Shown here piece after piece: positions 34,804 through 42,688 of a DNA stretch of 64,000 bases. A program made the position numbers and the translations under genes. This DNA is from SHVO01 sp041906145 (GTDB taxonomy: Bacteria > Pseudomonadota > Alphaproteobacteria > Rhodospirillales > Rhodospirillaceae), in contig JAYRJU010000003.1 in the NCBI GenBank assembly GCA_041906145.1, positions 186,001-250,000 on the forward strand, given 5' to 3'. The notes under the pieces were generated by a model. That model was given only the letters and a program-made list of their open reading frames with translations. It was not told where the DNA came from and ran no database searches. Numbering within the stretch: position 1 is the first letter of the stretch; every line of letters begins with the position of its first letter.

Positions 34804-35629
34804 CGTTAAAACAGCCGTTTCCATCTATGCGGCCCGGGCCGCGGACCGCAATCCGCGGGCCATGCAGGGCGCTTTGGAACTTGGTGGTCTCATTGCCAGG
34901 CGTTTCAATCTGGAGGTCAATACGGTCGCGGCTCCCGAAGCGGTGAATGACGGCGGCTGGGAGGCGCAGTTGCGCGCCGCGACCCCGAAGCTCACACAGC
35001 TCGCCGCCCATCTTGACGGGGTCTTTGCGCAAGGCGGCAAGGGCTTGCTCGTCAACGGCAGATGCGCGGCCAGCATCGCGACGCTGCCTGTTCTCGCCAA
35101 GCATCATCCCGAAGCTGTGCTTGTGTGGTTCGATGCCCACGGCGACATCAACACGCCGGCGGATCAGAACTTCAACGAGTTCGCTTACCTTGGCGGCATG
35201 GTGATCACGGGGGCTTGCGGCCATTGGGATACCGGTCTTGGAGCCGGTCTCGATTTTTCGCGCGTGGTGCTCGCGGGGTGCCGCGATCTCGACCCGCCGG
35301 AGGTCGATAAGATCCGCTCAGGGCAGATTACGCTGGTCGAAAGCGGCAATGGCTTTGCGCAGCGCCTCCTCGAGGCGATTGGCGGGCGCCCGGTTTATGT
35401 ACATCTCGATTGTGATGTGATGGCCGCGGGCCTCGTGCCGACGGAATATCAGGTTCCCGGTGGGCCCGACTTCGCATCGCTGAAAGCCGTGTTCGAAGCG
35501 CTCAGCCAACTTCATGTGCTCGGCTTGGAAGTTGCCGAGTACGAAGGCGTGTGGCCGGACGGCCGCTCGGGTGACGTGAACGCGCTGCTTGACGCGATCA
35601 CGCCTCTAGTGCGCGCGGTCGCCTCTTAG
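34793..35629 (+). CDS. Arginase-fold (ureohydrolase-like) protein with altered first metal site
   Basis: About 278 residues of the arginase/agmatinase fold. The metal motifs WFDAHGDIN (D-x-H-x-D) and HLDCDVM (D-x-D) are intact. The first motif, normally GGDHS, reads NGRCAAS, so the His ligand is replaced by Cys and the preceding Asp by Arg. Some arginase-like proteins have Cys here, so the metal centre may be single-site or catalysis may differ. TTG 34793 is chosen because GGAG (34782-34785) lies 7 nt upstream; it overlaps the Atm1 gene by 11 bp. The substrate is unknown. Its stop overlaps that of the convergent cytochrome gene. Confidence 0.8.
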   Translation: MPSNVKTAVSIYAARAADRNPRAMQGALELGGLIARRFNLEVNTVAAPEAVNDGGWEAQLRAATPKLTQLAAHLDGVFAQGGKGLLVNGRCAASIATLPVLAKHHPEAVLVWFDAHGDINTPADQNFNEFAYLGGMVITGACGHWDTGLGAGLDFSRVVLAGCRDLDPPEVDKIRSGQITLVESGNGFAQRLLEAIGGRPVYVHLDCDVMAAGLVPTEYQVPGGPDFASLKAVFEALSQLHVLGLEVAEYEGVWPDGRSGDVNALLDAITPLVRAVAS

Positions 35630-36099
35630 TAGCCGAGATACTCGTCATCGCCGCGCACGGTCTTCTGTTTGTAGAGGTCGTGGCATTTGCGGCAGCTGAT
35701 CTGGTCGGTGTACCAGATCACCTGGTTCACCGAATTGTGCTTGGAAGCTTCTATGGCCATTGCGACGGCGGCCTCGAATTCCTGCATGTGACGCGTATAT
35801 CCGGCCCAGTCGTCCCACAAGTGTGGTTGAGACGTGCCGCCTGGCGCGCGCTTTTCAAAACTCGGTAGCACCATGCGCGCGGTGATCAGCACGGTTTCGA
35901 GGTGCGATCGCAGATTGTCCGCCGGGCCGTCGAAAGCGATGATCCCCGCCATTGCGTTGAACTGCGCTTCCAGCGTCTTCATGATTTCTTTGCGGTAGGC
36001 GATCGCATCCTGGTCGATCGTTGCCTCGCTCGCATGGGCGGGCGCCGCCAGCAAAGTCAATCCGGCAAGGCCCGCACGCAAAATCGATCGAAAGCTCAT
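35626..36099 (-). CDS. Cytochrome c' (class II c-type cytochrome)
   Basis: A 157-residue periplasmic haem protein. A signal peptide ends near AHAS (about residue 23). The mature part is a four-helix-bundle-like sequence, with the haem-attachment motif CRKCH at 136-140 near the C-terminus, as in cytochromes c'. YRKEIMKTLEAQFNAMAGI and GPADNLRSHLETVLITARMVLPSF resemble the first helices of the family. Likely roles are electron transfer or binding of NO or CO. It is encoded 5 bp after the DUF983 gene and is probably cotranscribed with it. Confidence 0.85.
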   Translation of the reverse strand: MSFRSILRAGLAGLTLLAAPAHASEATIDQDAIAYRKEIMKTLEAQFNAMAGIIAFDGPADNLRSHLETVLITARMVLPSFEKRAPGGTSQPHLWDDWAGYTRHMQEFEAAVAMAIEASKHNSVNQVIWYTDQISCRKCHDLYKQKTVRGDDEYLGY

Positions 36100-36104
36100 G
36101 GGCG

Positions 36105-36539
36105 TTACCCCGCGCTCACCTGTTCGCCCGCCGCCTGCCTGCCCAGCAAGGTACGGCGGTGCTTCGCTTCTTCAAATCCGTGAAGTCCCAGGTGCCATTG
36201 CAGCGCCACGACGAATCCTTTCACCGGCTGTAACAGGCCCAGCGCCCCGAACAGCACGAGTGGCATCCACAGCGTGAAATGCACCCAGTAGGGTGGTTTG
36301 TAGGCGAGCTCGACGATCAACACACCGGCGAACACAAGTTTGCCGATCAGGAAAACCACGATGTAGGCGGGATAGTCGTCCGCCTGGTGGTGGTGAAGCT
36401 CTTCGCGGCATACGTCGCAACGCTCTGCCACTTTTAGGAAGCGGCCGAACATGCGTCCTTCGCCGCACGCCGGGCATTTCATCGCAAGACCGCGGCCCAG
36501 CGCTCTCAGTAGCGAAACAGAACGGGCTGCCTGTGCCAT
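36105..36539 (-). CDS. DUF983 membrane protein
   Basis: About 144 residues. A zinc-ribbon-like N-terminal part (MKCPACGEGRMF ... CDVCREELHHHQADDYPAY) is followed by two membrane segments, which is the DUF983 layout. DUF983 genes often sit near cytochrome oxidase genes in alphaproteobacteria, and the neighbouring cytochrome c' fits that. ATG 36539 is chosen because AAGGAG lies about 9 nt upstream. The longer frame to 36599 would run into the operator repeats of the divergent MocR gene. Confidence 0.85.
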   Translation of the reverse strand: MAQAARSVSLLRALGRGLAMKCPACGEGRMFGRFLKVAERCDVCREELHHHQADDYPAYIVVFLIGKLVFAGVLIVELAYKPPYWVHFTLWMPLVLFGALGLLQPVKGFVVALQWHLGLHGFEEAKHRRTLLGRQAAGEQVSAG

Positions 36540-36567
36540 CACCTTACGCTCCTTGACCTCAACCATG

Positions 36568-36628
36568 ATCCATACAATAAGGGTCGTGTATCCAAACAAT
36601 CAAAGACAATGGGTCAAATTGTATGGAT
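36568..36628 (+). promoter_or_regulatory. MocR operator: two direct and one inverted copy of ATCCATACAAT
   Basis: ATCCATACAAT (36568-36578) recurs as ATCCAAACAAT (36590-36600), exactly 22 bp or two helical turns later. It recurs again inverted as ATTGTATGGAT (36618-36628), which covers the mocR start codon (ATG 36623). Direct repeats of this kind are the usual binding sites of MocR-type regulators such as PdxR and TauR. The position in the divergent gap suggests autoregulation, and possibly control of the DUF983/cytochrome genes. Confidence 0.65.
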
Positions 36629-37975
36629 TGGGTCCCTGCATTATCCGAGTGGTCTGGGCCGGTATTTACACGGATTGTCGATGCGCTTGCAGCGGATATT
36701 GCGGGAGGCAGACTTGTGCGCGGCCAACGTCTGCCCACGCATCGTTCGCTTGCAAAAGCGCTCGACGTTGATCTGACCACGGTTACACGCGCCTACGGCG
36801 AAGCCCGTCGCCGAGGGCTCATTGATGCGCGCGTAGGACAGGGGACTTTTGTGTCCGAGACCACCGCGCGCAACAAACACGCGCCGGTCGTTACAAAGAT
36901 CGACCTTTCAATGAACATTCCGCCGCAGCCGGTGGAGGCCAATCTCGATCTGAGGATCGCGCAGGGGCTGAAGGCTATTCAGGACGACTACGGCTTTAGC
37001 GCGTTTCTTAACTACCAGCGCGCGGGCGGTGCGTTGAACGACGCGGCGGCCGCCGCGAAATGGCTGCGCAAGCGGGCGCCGCACGCCGATGCCGAGCGGA
37101 TTGTGATCGCCCCGGGCAATCAATCGATCGTTTTCAATACGCTTCTCGCCCTCACGTCGCGCGGCGATACCGTTGTGACGGAAGCGTTGACGTTTCCAGG
37201 TATCAAAGCCGCTGCGGTGCAACTCGGATTGCGCTTGGTCGGCGCGCCGATGGATGCCGAAGGGATCATACCGGAAGGCCTGGCGAAGGCTTGCAAGGCG
37301 CATAAGCCAAAGATCGTCTATCTCACGCCGACGCAGCACAATCCCACCACGGCCACGATGGGCGTAAAGCGCCGTGAGGCGGTGGCTGAGGTTATTCGCC
37401 GTAATGATGCGATTCTCATTGAAGATGATGCGTACGGGGCGCTCGAGCCGGGCATTGCGCCCATTGCGGCGCTGATCCCGGAGCGCACCTACCTCGCGGC
37501 CGGCCTAGCCAAGTGCATCGCGCCCGCGCTGCGTGTTTCATATGCCCTTATGCCGAACGAGGCCGCGGTGGCCGCGATGCGCAATGCGCTTCAAGCCACG
37601 GTTCTCATGCCCCCACCGCTCATGGTCGCTCTCGCGACGCATTGGCTGCAAACCGGCATTGCCGACAAGATCATTCAAGCGATCCGCGCCGAAGCGCGTG
37701 GGCGTCAGGCGCTCGCCGCGAAGATCTTGAAAGGCATTTCGTACATATCCCAACCGTATGCGCATCACATTTGGCTGCCGATGCCGGCGCCGGTCTACGG
37801 CGCGCTGCATCGCGGATTGGCTGTCGTAAGCGATGAGGTTTTTGCGGTCGGTGCGGCTCCGAGCGGCGTGCGCGTATGCCTTGGCGCGGCCCGCAATCGC
37901 GAGGAACTCGCGCAGGCGCTCGAATTCCTCGCCGAAACGGCGAGGAATTCCGCTCAGCCGATGCCGGTGGTGTGA
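36623..37975 (+). CDS. MocR-family transcriptional regulator (GntR HTH + aminotransferase domain)
   Basis: A 450-residue fusion of a GntR winged helix (about 15-80: RLVRGQRLPTHRSLAKALDVDLTTVTRAYGEARRRGLI) and a fold-type I aminotransferase domain. The PLP lysine is visible as Lys297 in AGLAKCIAP. TPTQHNPTTATMG and LIEDDAYG are the cofactor-site segments. Such proteins sense PLP or amino compounds and regulate divergent genes. No Shine-Dalgarno is visible before ATG 36623; the start lies within the inverted operator repeat, so a leaderless or tightly controlled message is possible. The gene ends 1 bp from the convergent flagellin gene. Confidence 0.92.
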   Translation: MDWVPALSEWSGPVFTRIVDALAADIAGGRLVRGQRLPTHRSLAKALDVDLTTVTRAYGEARRRGLIDARVGQGTFVSETTARNKHAPVVTKIDLSMNIPPQPVEANLDLRIAQGLKAIQDDYGFSAFLNYQRAGGALNDAAAAAKWLRKRAPHADAERIVIAPGNQSIVFNTLLALTSRGDTVVTEALTFPGIKAAAVQLGLRLVGAPMDAEGIIPEGLAKACKAHKPKIVYLTPTQHNPTTATMGVKRREAVAEVIRRNDAILIEDDAYGALEPGIAPIAALIPERTYLAAGLAKCIAPALRVSYALMPNEAAVAAMRNALQATVLMPPPLMVALATHWLQTGIADKIIQAIRAEARGRQALAAKILKGISYISQPYAHHIWLPMPAPVYGALHRGLAVVSDEVFAVGAAPSGVRVCLGAARNREELAQALEFLAETARNSAQPMPVV

Positions 37976-37976
37976 C

Positions 37977-38867
37977 CTAGAACAGGCGGAAGATCGACTG
38001 TTCGGAACGCTGCGCGATGGACAGCGAGATCGTACCGAGCTGCTGGCGCGTCTGAAGCGACAGCAGGTTGGCCGACTCCTCGTTGAGATCGGCATTCACC
38101 AGAAGCGCGGCGCCCGACGCCAGGGCGCTAATCATGCTTTGTGTGAAGTCCATGCGAAGTTCCAGCAACGAAGCATTGTTGCCGAAGCTCTGCGCGGAGG
38201 TGCGAATGGTCGTCAGCGCCGAATCAAGTCCGCGGATGGCCGCATTGATTGCTGTTACGGCCGCGGTCCCCGTCTGACCCCAAACCGTGGTATCGCCCGC
38301 GGTTCCGGTCGCCACGACCGCCGTGTGAACGATCTTCTGGAACTCGGTGTCGGCCAATCCCGCGATCACGACCTGATTGAGCGCGGAAGCGTCGGTCCGC
38401 TCGTTGAAGTTAACGGTAAGGTCGTCGCCGCCGCCCGCGAAGGCTGCGGTGCTGCTCTTGAGCAGATTGACCCCGTCGAAGCTGGCGTCCTCGGCCAGAT
38501 TGTCGACCTGGCTGCGCAGTTCGTTGAACTGACTGGCCAGCGAGGCGCGCGAGTCCTCGTCCGTGGCCGAGATTGCCGACTGCGCCAGCGCCTTCATCTG
38601 TGAGACGAGGGATTCGATCGACTCCAGCGCTTTGACGGCCGTTGTGACGATGCCCACCCCGTTGGCGATGGTGCTCTTGATATTGGTGAGATCGGCGGCG
38701 CGGTCGTTCAGGTTGCGCGCGGTGAAGAACGCCACCGCGTCGTCGATCGCGCTGTTAACCCTTCGGCCGGTGGCGAGGCGTGTTTGTGTGACGTCGATCA
38801 GCGACTGGGTGCGCTGTAACGACGAAATATTGGTCCGTGTTGCAGAACCTACTGCGATGTCACTCAT
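37977..38867 (-). CDS. Flagellin
   Basis: A 296-residue flagellin. It has the conserved N-terminal helix (NISSLQRTQSLIDVTQTRLATGRRVNSAIDDAVAFFTARNLNDRAADL) and C-terminal helix (LVNADLNEESANLLSLQTRQQLGTISLSIAQRSEQSIFRLF) that form the filament core. Only a short variable middle separates them. AAGGGGA lies 6 nt before the ATG. It stands apart from other flagellar structural genes in this window. A CtrA-type site lies about 140 bp upstream. Glycosyltransferase-like genes at 42.7 and 45.4 kb may relate to flagellin modification. Confidence 0.95.
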   Translation of the reverse strand: MSDIAVGSATRTNISSLQRTQSLIDVTQTRLATGRRVNSAIDDAVAFFTARNLNDRAADLTNIKSTIANGVGIVTTAVKALESIESLVSQMKALAQSAISATDEDSRASLASQFNELRSQVDNLAEDASFDGVNLLKSSTAAFAGGGDDLTVNFNERTDASALNQVVIAGLADTEFQKIVHTAVVATGTAGDTTVWGQTGTAAVTAINAAIRGLDSALTTIRTSAQSFGNNASLLELRMDFTQSMISALASGAALLVNADLNEESANLLSLQTRQQLGTISLSIAQRSEQSIFRLF

Positions 38868-39604
38868 GTGCGATTCCCCTTCGAATTCCCCCCATCACGG
38901 AGGCGCTCGATCCTCCTTCTCGGAGGCTATGGAACCGCGTTCTGCGGCACGTGCTACTTAGGCGGGCATCTTATTAACTTTTCCGGCGAAGTGCGAGAGT
39001 TCGTTAATATTTCGTTAATGCATTGATTTTTATTGTCTTAATGAGGCTTTTTGGACACATCGCGCCGCGCGCTAGGCAACTTGCACACACTTTTTTAACG
39101 ATTTTCGATTATAAGAACGCGTCGATGTGTACGTGCGCAGCGTGAAGTTCACGCGAAAAATTAACGCGTCGCGCGAAGCAGTGGATAACTTTGATCGTTG
39201 CGGGTCGCGCGGATTTGTCGTGGGCGAGGCGACCATGTGAGGTGCGGGCGCTGCGCCATGCGCTTGCGTTACGGAGGGCTGGCCGTGCGGTGTCGCTGCA
39301 AAGCCGGCTCGCTCCGTACCTTGGATTGCGCGGTGATTTAAGCCTCCGCCGGTTCACCCTTTAAGAATGACGGCGCTTTCCGGCATTGGCACCAACCGGC
39401 GGGGCTCCGCCTTTTCGTGGCCCCAAGTCCTTGATTCGGAAGGTTTACGGACTCGCGAAAAACCCCCGTTTTTCGGGCCTATCCCCATACTTTATTAACG
39501 TTCCCCGCCGTACGCTCCACATTGGCGGATCGGGCCCGCGATAACGCGTGCCCGCACTCATAAATATATGAGCCCGGTATCAGCCGGGACGGGGACAGGT
39601 ATCT
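38868..39604. other. Long intergenic region between flagellin and coiled-coil gene
   Basis: 737 bp with no convincing gene. It contains the CtrA-type box (39004-39018), a DnaA-box-like AGTGGATAA (one mismatch) around 39180-39188, GATTC (GANTC, CcrM-type) sites, and a CGAAAAAC/GTTTTTCG hairpin around 39457-39476. The part at 38960-39130 is AT-rich. It should hold the promoters of both divergent genes. Confidence 0.5.
39004..39018 (-). promoter_or_regulatory. CtrA-binding-site-like box TTAA-N7-TTAA
   Basis: TTAA (39004-39007), 7 nt and TTAA (39015-39018). On the minus strand it reads TTAA-N7-TTAAC, the full consensus for the alphaproteobacterial cell-cycle regulator CtrA. It lies 137-151 bp upstream of the flagellin start, in the orientation of that gene. 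Confidence 0.6.
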
Positions 39605-42580
39605 ATGGCTCAGGAACGTCAAGAAGATGGCGCGGACTCCGGCGCGCCGATCCATGTCGACAGCAAGCCGTCGCGCGCCGCGCGCATCAAGAAACCGCCC
39701 TTTGGCTTGAAGGCGCCTCAAAGTGTCGCGGGTGTGCCTGGCATCCCCGAACTTTCGTCCGATATCAATGTTGCGCCCGCGCATCAGCCGATGCCTGCCG
39801 CCAGTTGGTGGCATGAGGCGGGCAAATCCGTGCTCACCGGCGCGGTCATTTCGGGTGCGTGGACCGCGGTGTTCGCGATCTACATCACCGCGGCCGTGGG
39901 CTGGGGCCAGCTCTTCACGCTGCTACCCGACCAGTTCGGCAGCCTCACCGCCACGTTCATCCTTCCGCTGGCGTTCCTGTGGGTGATCATCGCCTATCTC
40001 GATCGCGGCCGCGAACTGCGCCGCGAGAGCGCCGCGCTTCGCGCGCACCTCGCACAGCTCACGTATCCTTCCGCCGAAGGCGAAGCGCGTGTGAACCAGA
40101 TCTCCGAATCCCTGCGTGCGCAAGCCAACGCCCTTGTCGCGGCAAGCGAGACCGCCGTGCGTCAGATGCAGAAGCTGCAATCCGGCTTCCTGCGCGATAC
40201 GGAAAAGCTGGCAACGGTCACGGGCACCCTGGAGGCGGGCGCGACGACCGCCGCCGCCGCGGTCACCGAGCAGGTCACGAAGCTCCAGGCCGTGATCGAT
40301 TCCGCCGCCGATGTAAACCTCAAGATCGAAGACGGATTGCGCCGGCAGCATGAATTCATCCGCTCGGCCAGCCAGAAGACGTTGGCTGAAGTGCACAGCA
40401 TGGGGCAGACGCTCGCCGGTCAGGTGAACAGTCTCTCCACCGCCACCGAGCGCGCCCGCGGCCAAAGCGCCGCCATCGCCCAGCAGCTCAACGAGCAGGA
40501 AAAGTCGCTCGCGAAGGCCGGCGAGGCCGCGAAGCATTATGCGAACGAGATGGGCAAGGCCGTTGCGGCCAACGCCGAACAAGTCGAAGAAGCCGCTAAG
40601 CGCGCGGAAGTCGTTGTCGGCGAAATCGCCGATTCTCTTTCCAGCAAGGCGGGCGCCCTCGAACATCTCTTTGACCGGCAGCGCAGCGAACTTTCCGCTG
40701 CGGGCGACCGCATCGAAGATCAGGCGACCAAGGTCAATATGCGCCTCGGTCAACAGACCGCGAACCTCGATCAGGTCATGGAACGCGTGCTCAGCCGCGT
40801 GAAGATCGTGGAAGAGGCTCTGGCTATTCAGACCAAGGAACTCAGCGCCGCCTCCGATGGCGCCGTCGCCAAGCTCCGTACCGTCGAAAGCATGGTCAAG
40901 AAGCAGGCCGAAAGCGTCGGCGAAGCGGCCGACCGCGTCGAGAATCGCCTCCAAGCCTCCGCCGACGAATTCAACGTGCGCTCCCGTATCGTGACCGAGA
41001 AATTCGAACGCGCGACCGCCGATCTCGAGAAAGCCTCCACGGTCGCTATCGGCCGCGCGGAAGCCATGGGCCAGATTTCTGATACCGTCATCCAGAAGAT
41101 CGACACCGTTGGCGCGCGCGTACGCGAACACGCCGAACAGCTCGCGAACTCCGCGACCCGCGCTTCTGTGCAGGCGGACAACATCCGCGACACCCTCCGC
41201 CGCCAGAACGACGAATTGGAAATGGCGGCCAACACGCTCACCACTCACGTCAAACTCAGTGAAACCGCGCTCGCCCAGCAGGCGCGCCAGATGGGATCCA
41301 CATCGGAGCAGGTTCTCTCTCACGTCCGCTCCATGTCGGACGTCCTCAGCCAGAATTCGTCCGAGCTTATGCAGCTTTCGGCGCGCGTGACCAAGGAGCT
41401 CGAGTCTATTCGCGAGTCCCTGGAAGCCACTTCGCAGAAAGTTTCCGACACGGTTTCCCACTCGGTCGCCAAGACCAAGGACGTCAGCCGCGAGATCGGC
41501 GCCGAGGTCTCGGCGCTATCATCGGTCGCCAGCAACGTCTCGAAGGATATGCAGTCGGTCCTCAACCAACTCGACACCGTCAAGGATTCGCTGCGGTCCG
41601 CGGCGGACGTGGCCTCCGCGCGCATGAAAAATGCGTCCGAGGACTTCAACGATCATGTGTCGTCCATCGACAAGGCGGCGTCCCGCGCCACCGACGTGAT
41701 GGCCATGGTCGGCGACGGATTGCGTCAACGCGCCGCGAATATCGACTCTACAGCGGACGATGCCCAGGTGCGTCTCAACGGCTTCCGCGACGCGCTGCAG
41801 AAGCTCATGCTCGACTTCGAGGATGCCACTAATCGCGGCGCGGCCCAGGTCGCGGTCGCCGGCGACAAGATGCGCCAGTCTTTGGGCGAATTCGCCGATA
41901 CGTCAGAAAAGATCGCAGGCGGCACGCGCGCCACGGGCGAAGCCTTCCGTCAGCAGCTCCTCACGCTCGGCAAGTCCGCGGACGAAGCCGTCAATCGCGT
42001 CGAAGTCGTTCTCAAGACCCTGCGCAAACACGCCGACAGTCTGGTGGAGGCCTCGAACGGCATTACCGAGCAGACCGGCAAGGCGGGGCAGGTGTTCGCT
42101 CGTCAGGTCGACCAGCTCATGGTCTCGGCCACGAAGGCCGCCGACACCGCCAAACAGCTCGAGGATGTGCACGACCGTGCTCACACCGGCAAATTCCTCG
42201 AGAACACCACTTACGTCATCGAACAGCTTCACTCCATCGCCGTGGATATCGCGCGCATCTTCCAACCGAGCGTCGAGGAAGAACTGTGGAAGCGCTACTA
42301 CAAAGGCGACCAGGCGGTCTTCCTGCGTCACATCACCAAGACCCTCAGCCGCCAGAAGTTCGAGGCGATCCAGCAGAAATACAAGGTCGATGAGAAATTC
42401 CGCTCCTACGTCATGCGGTATCTCAAGGAGTACTCGGCGCTCGTCAAGCACGCGCGCGCTACGGACCGCGCCGAGGTGCTCACCACGACTTTCTCCACCT
42501 CCGACATGGGCAAGCTCTATATGCTGCTCAATAAGGCGATGGACGCGGCCGTTACGCCGGATACCGGCAACGAGCCGTAA
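39605..42580 (+). CDS. Large membrane-anchored coiled-coil protein (TipN-like architecture)
   Basis: 991 residues. The first ~70 are basic and Pro-rich and presumably cytoplasmic. Two membrane segments (about 76-99 and 111-131) are followed by a coiled coil of some 750 residues (about 135-890) rich in Ala, Glu, Gln and Ser, with apolipoprotein/methyl-accepting-like heptads. A compact C-terminal domain follows (HTGKFLENTTYVIEQLHSIAVDIARIFQPS ... LYMLLNKAMDA). Two N-terminal membrane helices plus a long coiled coil is the layout of the Caulobacter new-pole marker TipN, which places flagella and divides the cell axis. The flagellin neighbour fits, but orthology is inferred from architecture only. 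An uncharacterised envelope scaffold is the alternative. Confidence 0.75.
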   Translation: MAQERQEDGADSGAPIHVDSKPSRAARIKKPPFGLKAPQSVAGVPGIPELSSDINVAPAHQPMPAASWWHEAGKSVLTGAVISGAWTAVFAIYITAAVGWGQLFTLLPDQFGSLTATFILPLAFLWVIIAYLDRGRELRRESAALRAHLAQLTYPSAEGEARVNQISESLRAQANALVAASETAVRQMQKLQSGFLRDTEKLATVTGTLEAGATTAAAAVTEQVTKLQAVIDSAADVNLKIEDGLRRQHEFIRSASQKTLAEVHSMGQTLAGQVNSLSTATERARGQSAAIAQQLNEQEKSLAKAGEAAKHYANEMGKAVAANAEQVEEAAKRAEVVVGEIADSLSSKAGALEHLFDRQRSELSAAGDRIEDQATKVNMRLGQQTANLDQVMERVLSRVKIVEEALAIQTKELSAASDGAVAKLRTVESMVKKQAESVGEAADRVENRLQASADEFNVRSRIVTEKFERATADLEKASTVAIGRAEAMGQISDTVIQKIDTVGARVREHAEQLANSATRASVQADNIRDTLRRQNDELEMAANTLTTHVKLSETALAQQARQMGSTSEQVLSHVRSMSDVLSQNSSELMQLSARVTKELESIRESLEATSQKVSDTVSHSVAKTKDVSREIGAEVSALSSVASNVSKDMQSVLNQLDTVKDSLRSAADVASARMKNASEDFNDHVSSIDKAASRATDVMAMVGDGLRQRAANIDSTADDAQVRLNGFRDALQKLMLDFEDATNRGAAQVAVAGDKMRQSLGEFADTSEKIAGGTRATGEAFRQQLLTLGKSADEAVNRVEVVLKTLRKHADSLVEASNGITEQTGKAGQVFARQVDQLMVSATKAADTAKQLEDVHDRAHTGKFLENTTYVIEQLHSIAVDIARIFQPSVEEELWKRYYKGDQAVFLRHITKTLSRQKFEAIQQKYKVDEKFRSYVMRYLKEYSALVKHARATDRAEVLTTTFSTSDMGKLYMLLNKAMDAAVTPDTGNEP

Positions 42581-42688
42581 GATTGCGGAGCGGCTTTCGC
42601 ACAGCGAAGGTCGCTCGTGCTTCCGCTTGTGAGTAGCGCCATATTCCGTATAACGGAGTTGGTCCTTCGAATTCGTGGCTGATCACTC

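Noticed and set aside
39180..39188. Near-perfect DnaA box
   Set aside because: A single copy without other boxes or origin features; not evidence for a replication origin.
39109..39357. 82-codon minus-strand frame in the flagellin/coiled-coil gap
   Set aside because: Arg/Ala/Ser-rich random-looking sequence without a start signal.
39923..41461. Long antisense frame within the coiled-coil gene
   Set aside because: A shadow of the repetitive Ala/Glu-rich coding strand; no start context or motif.
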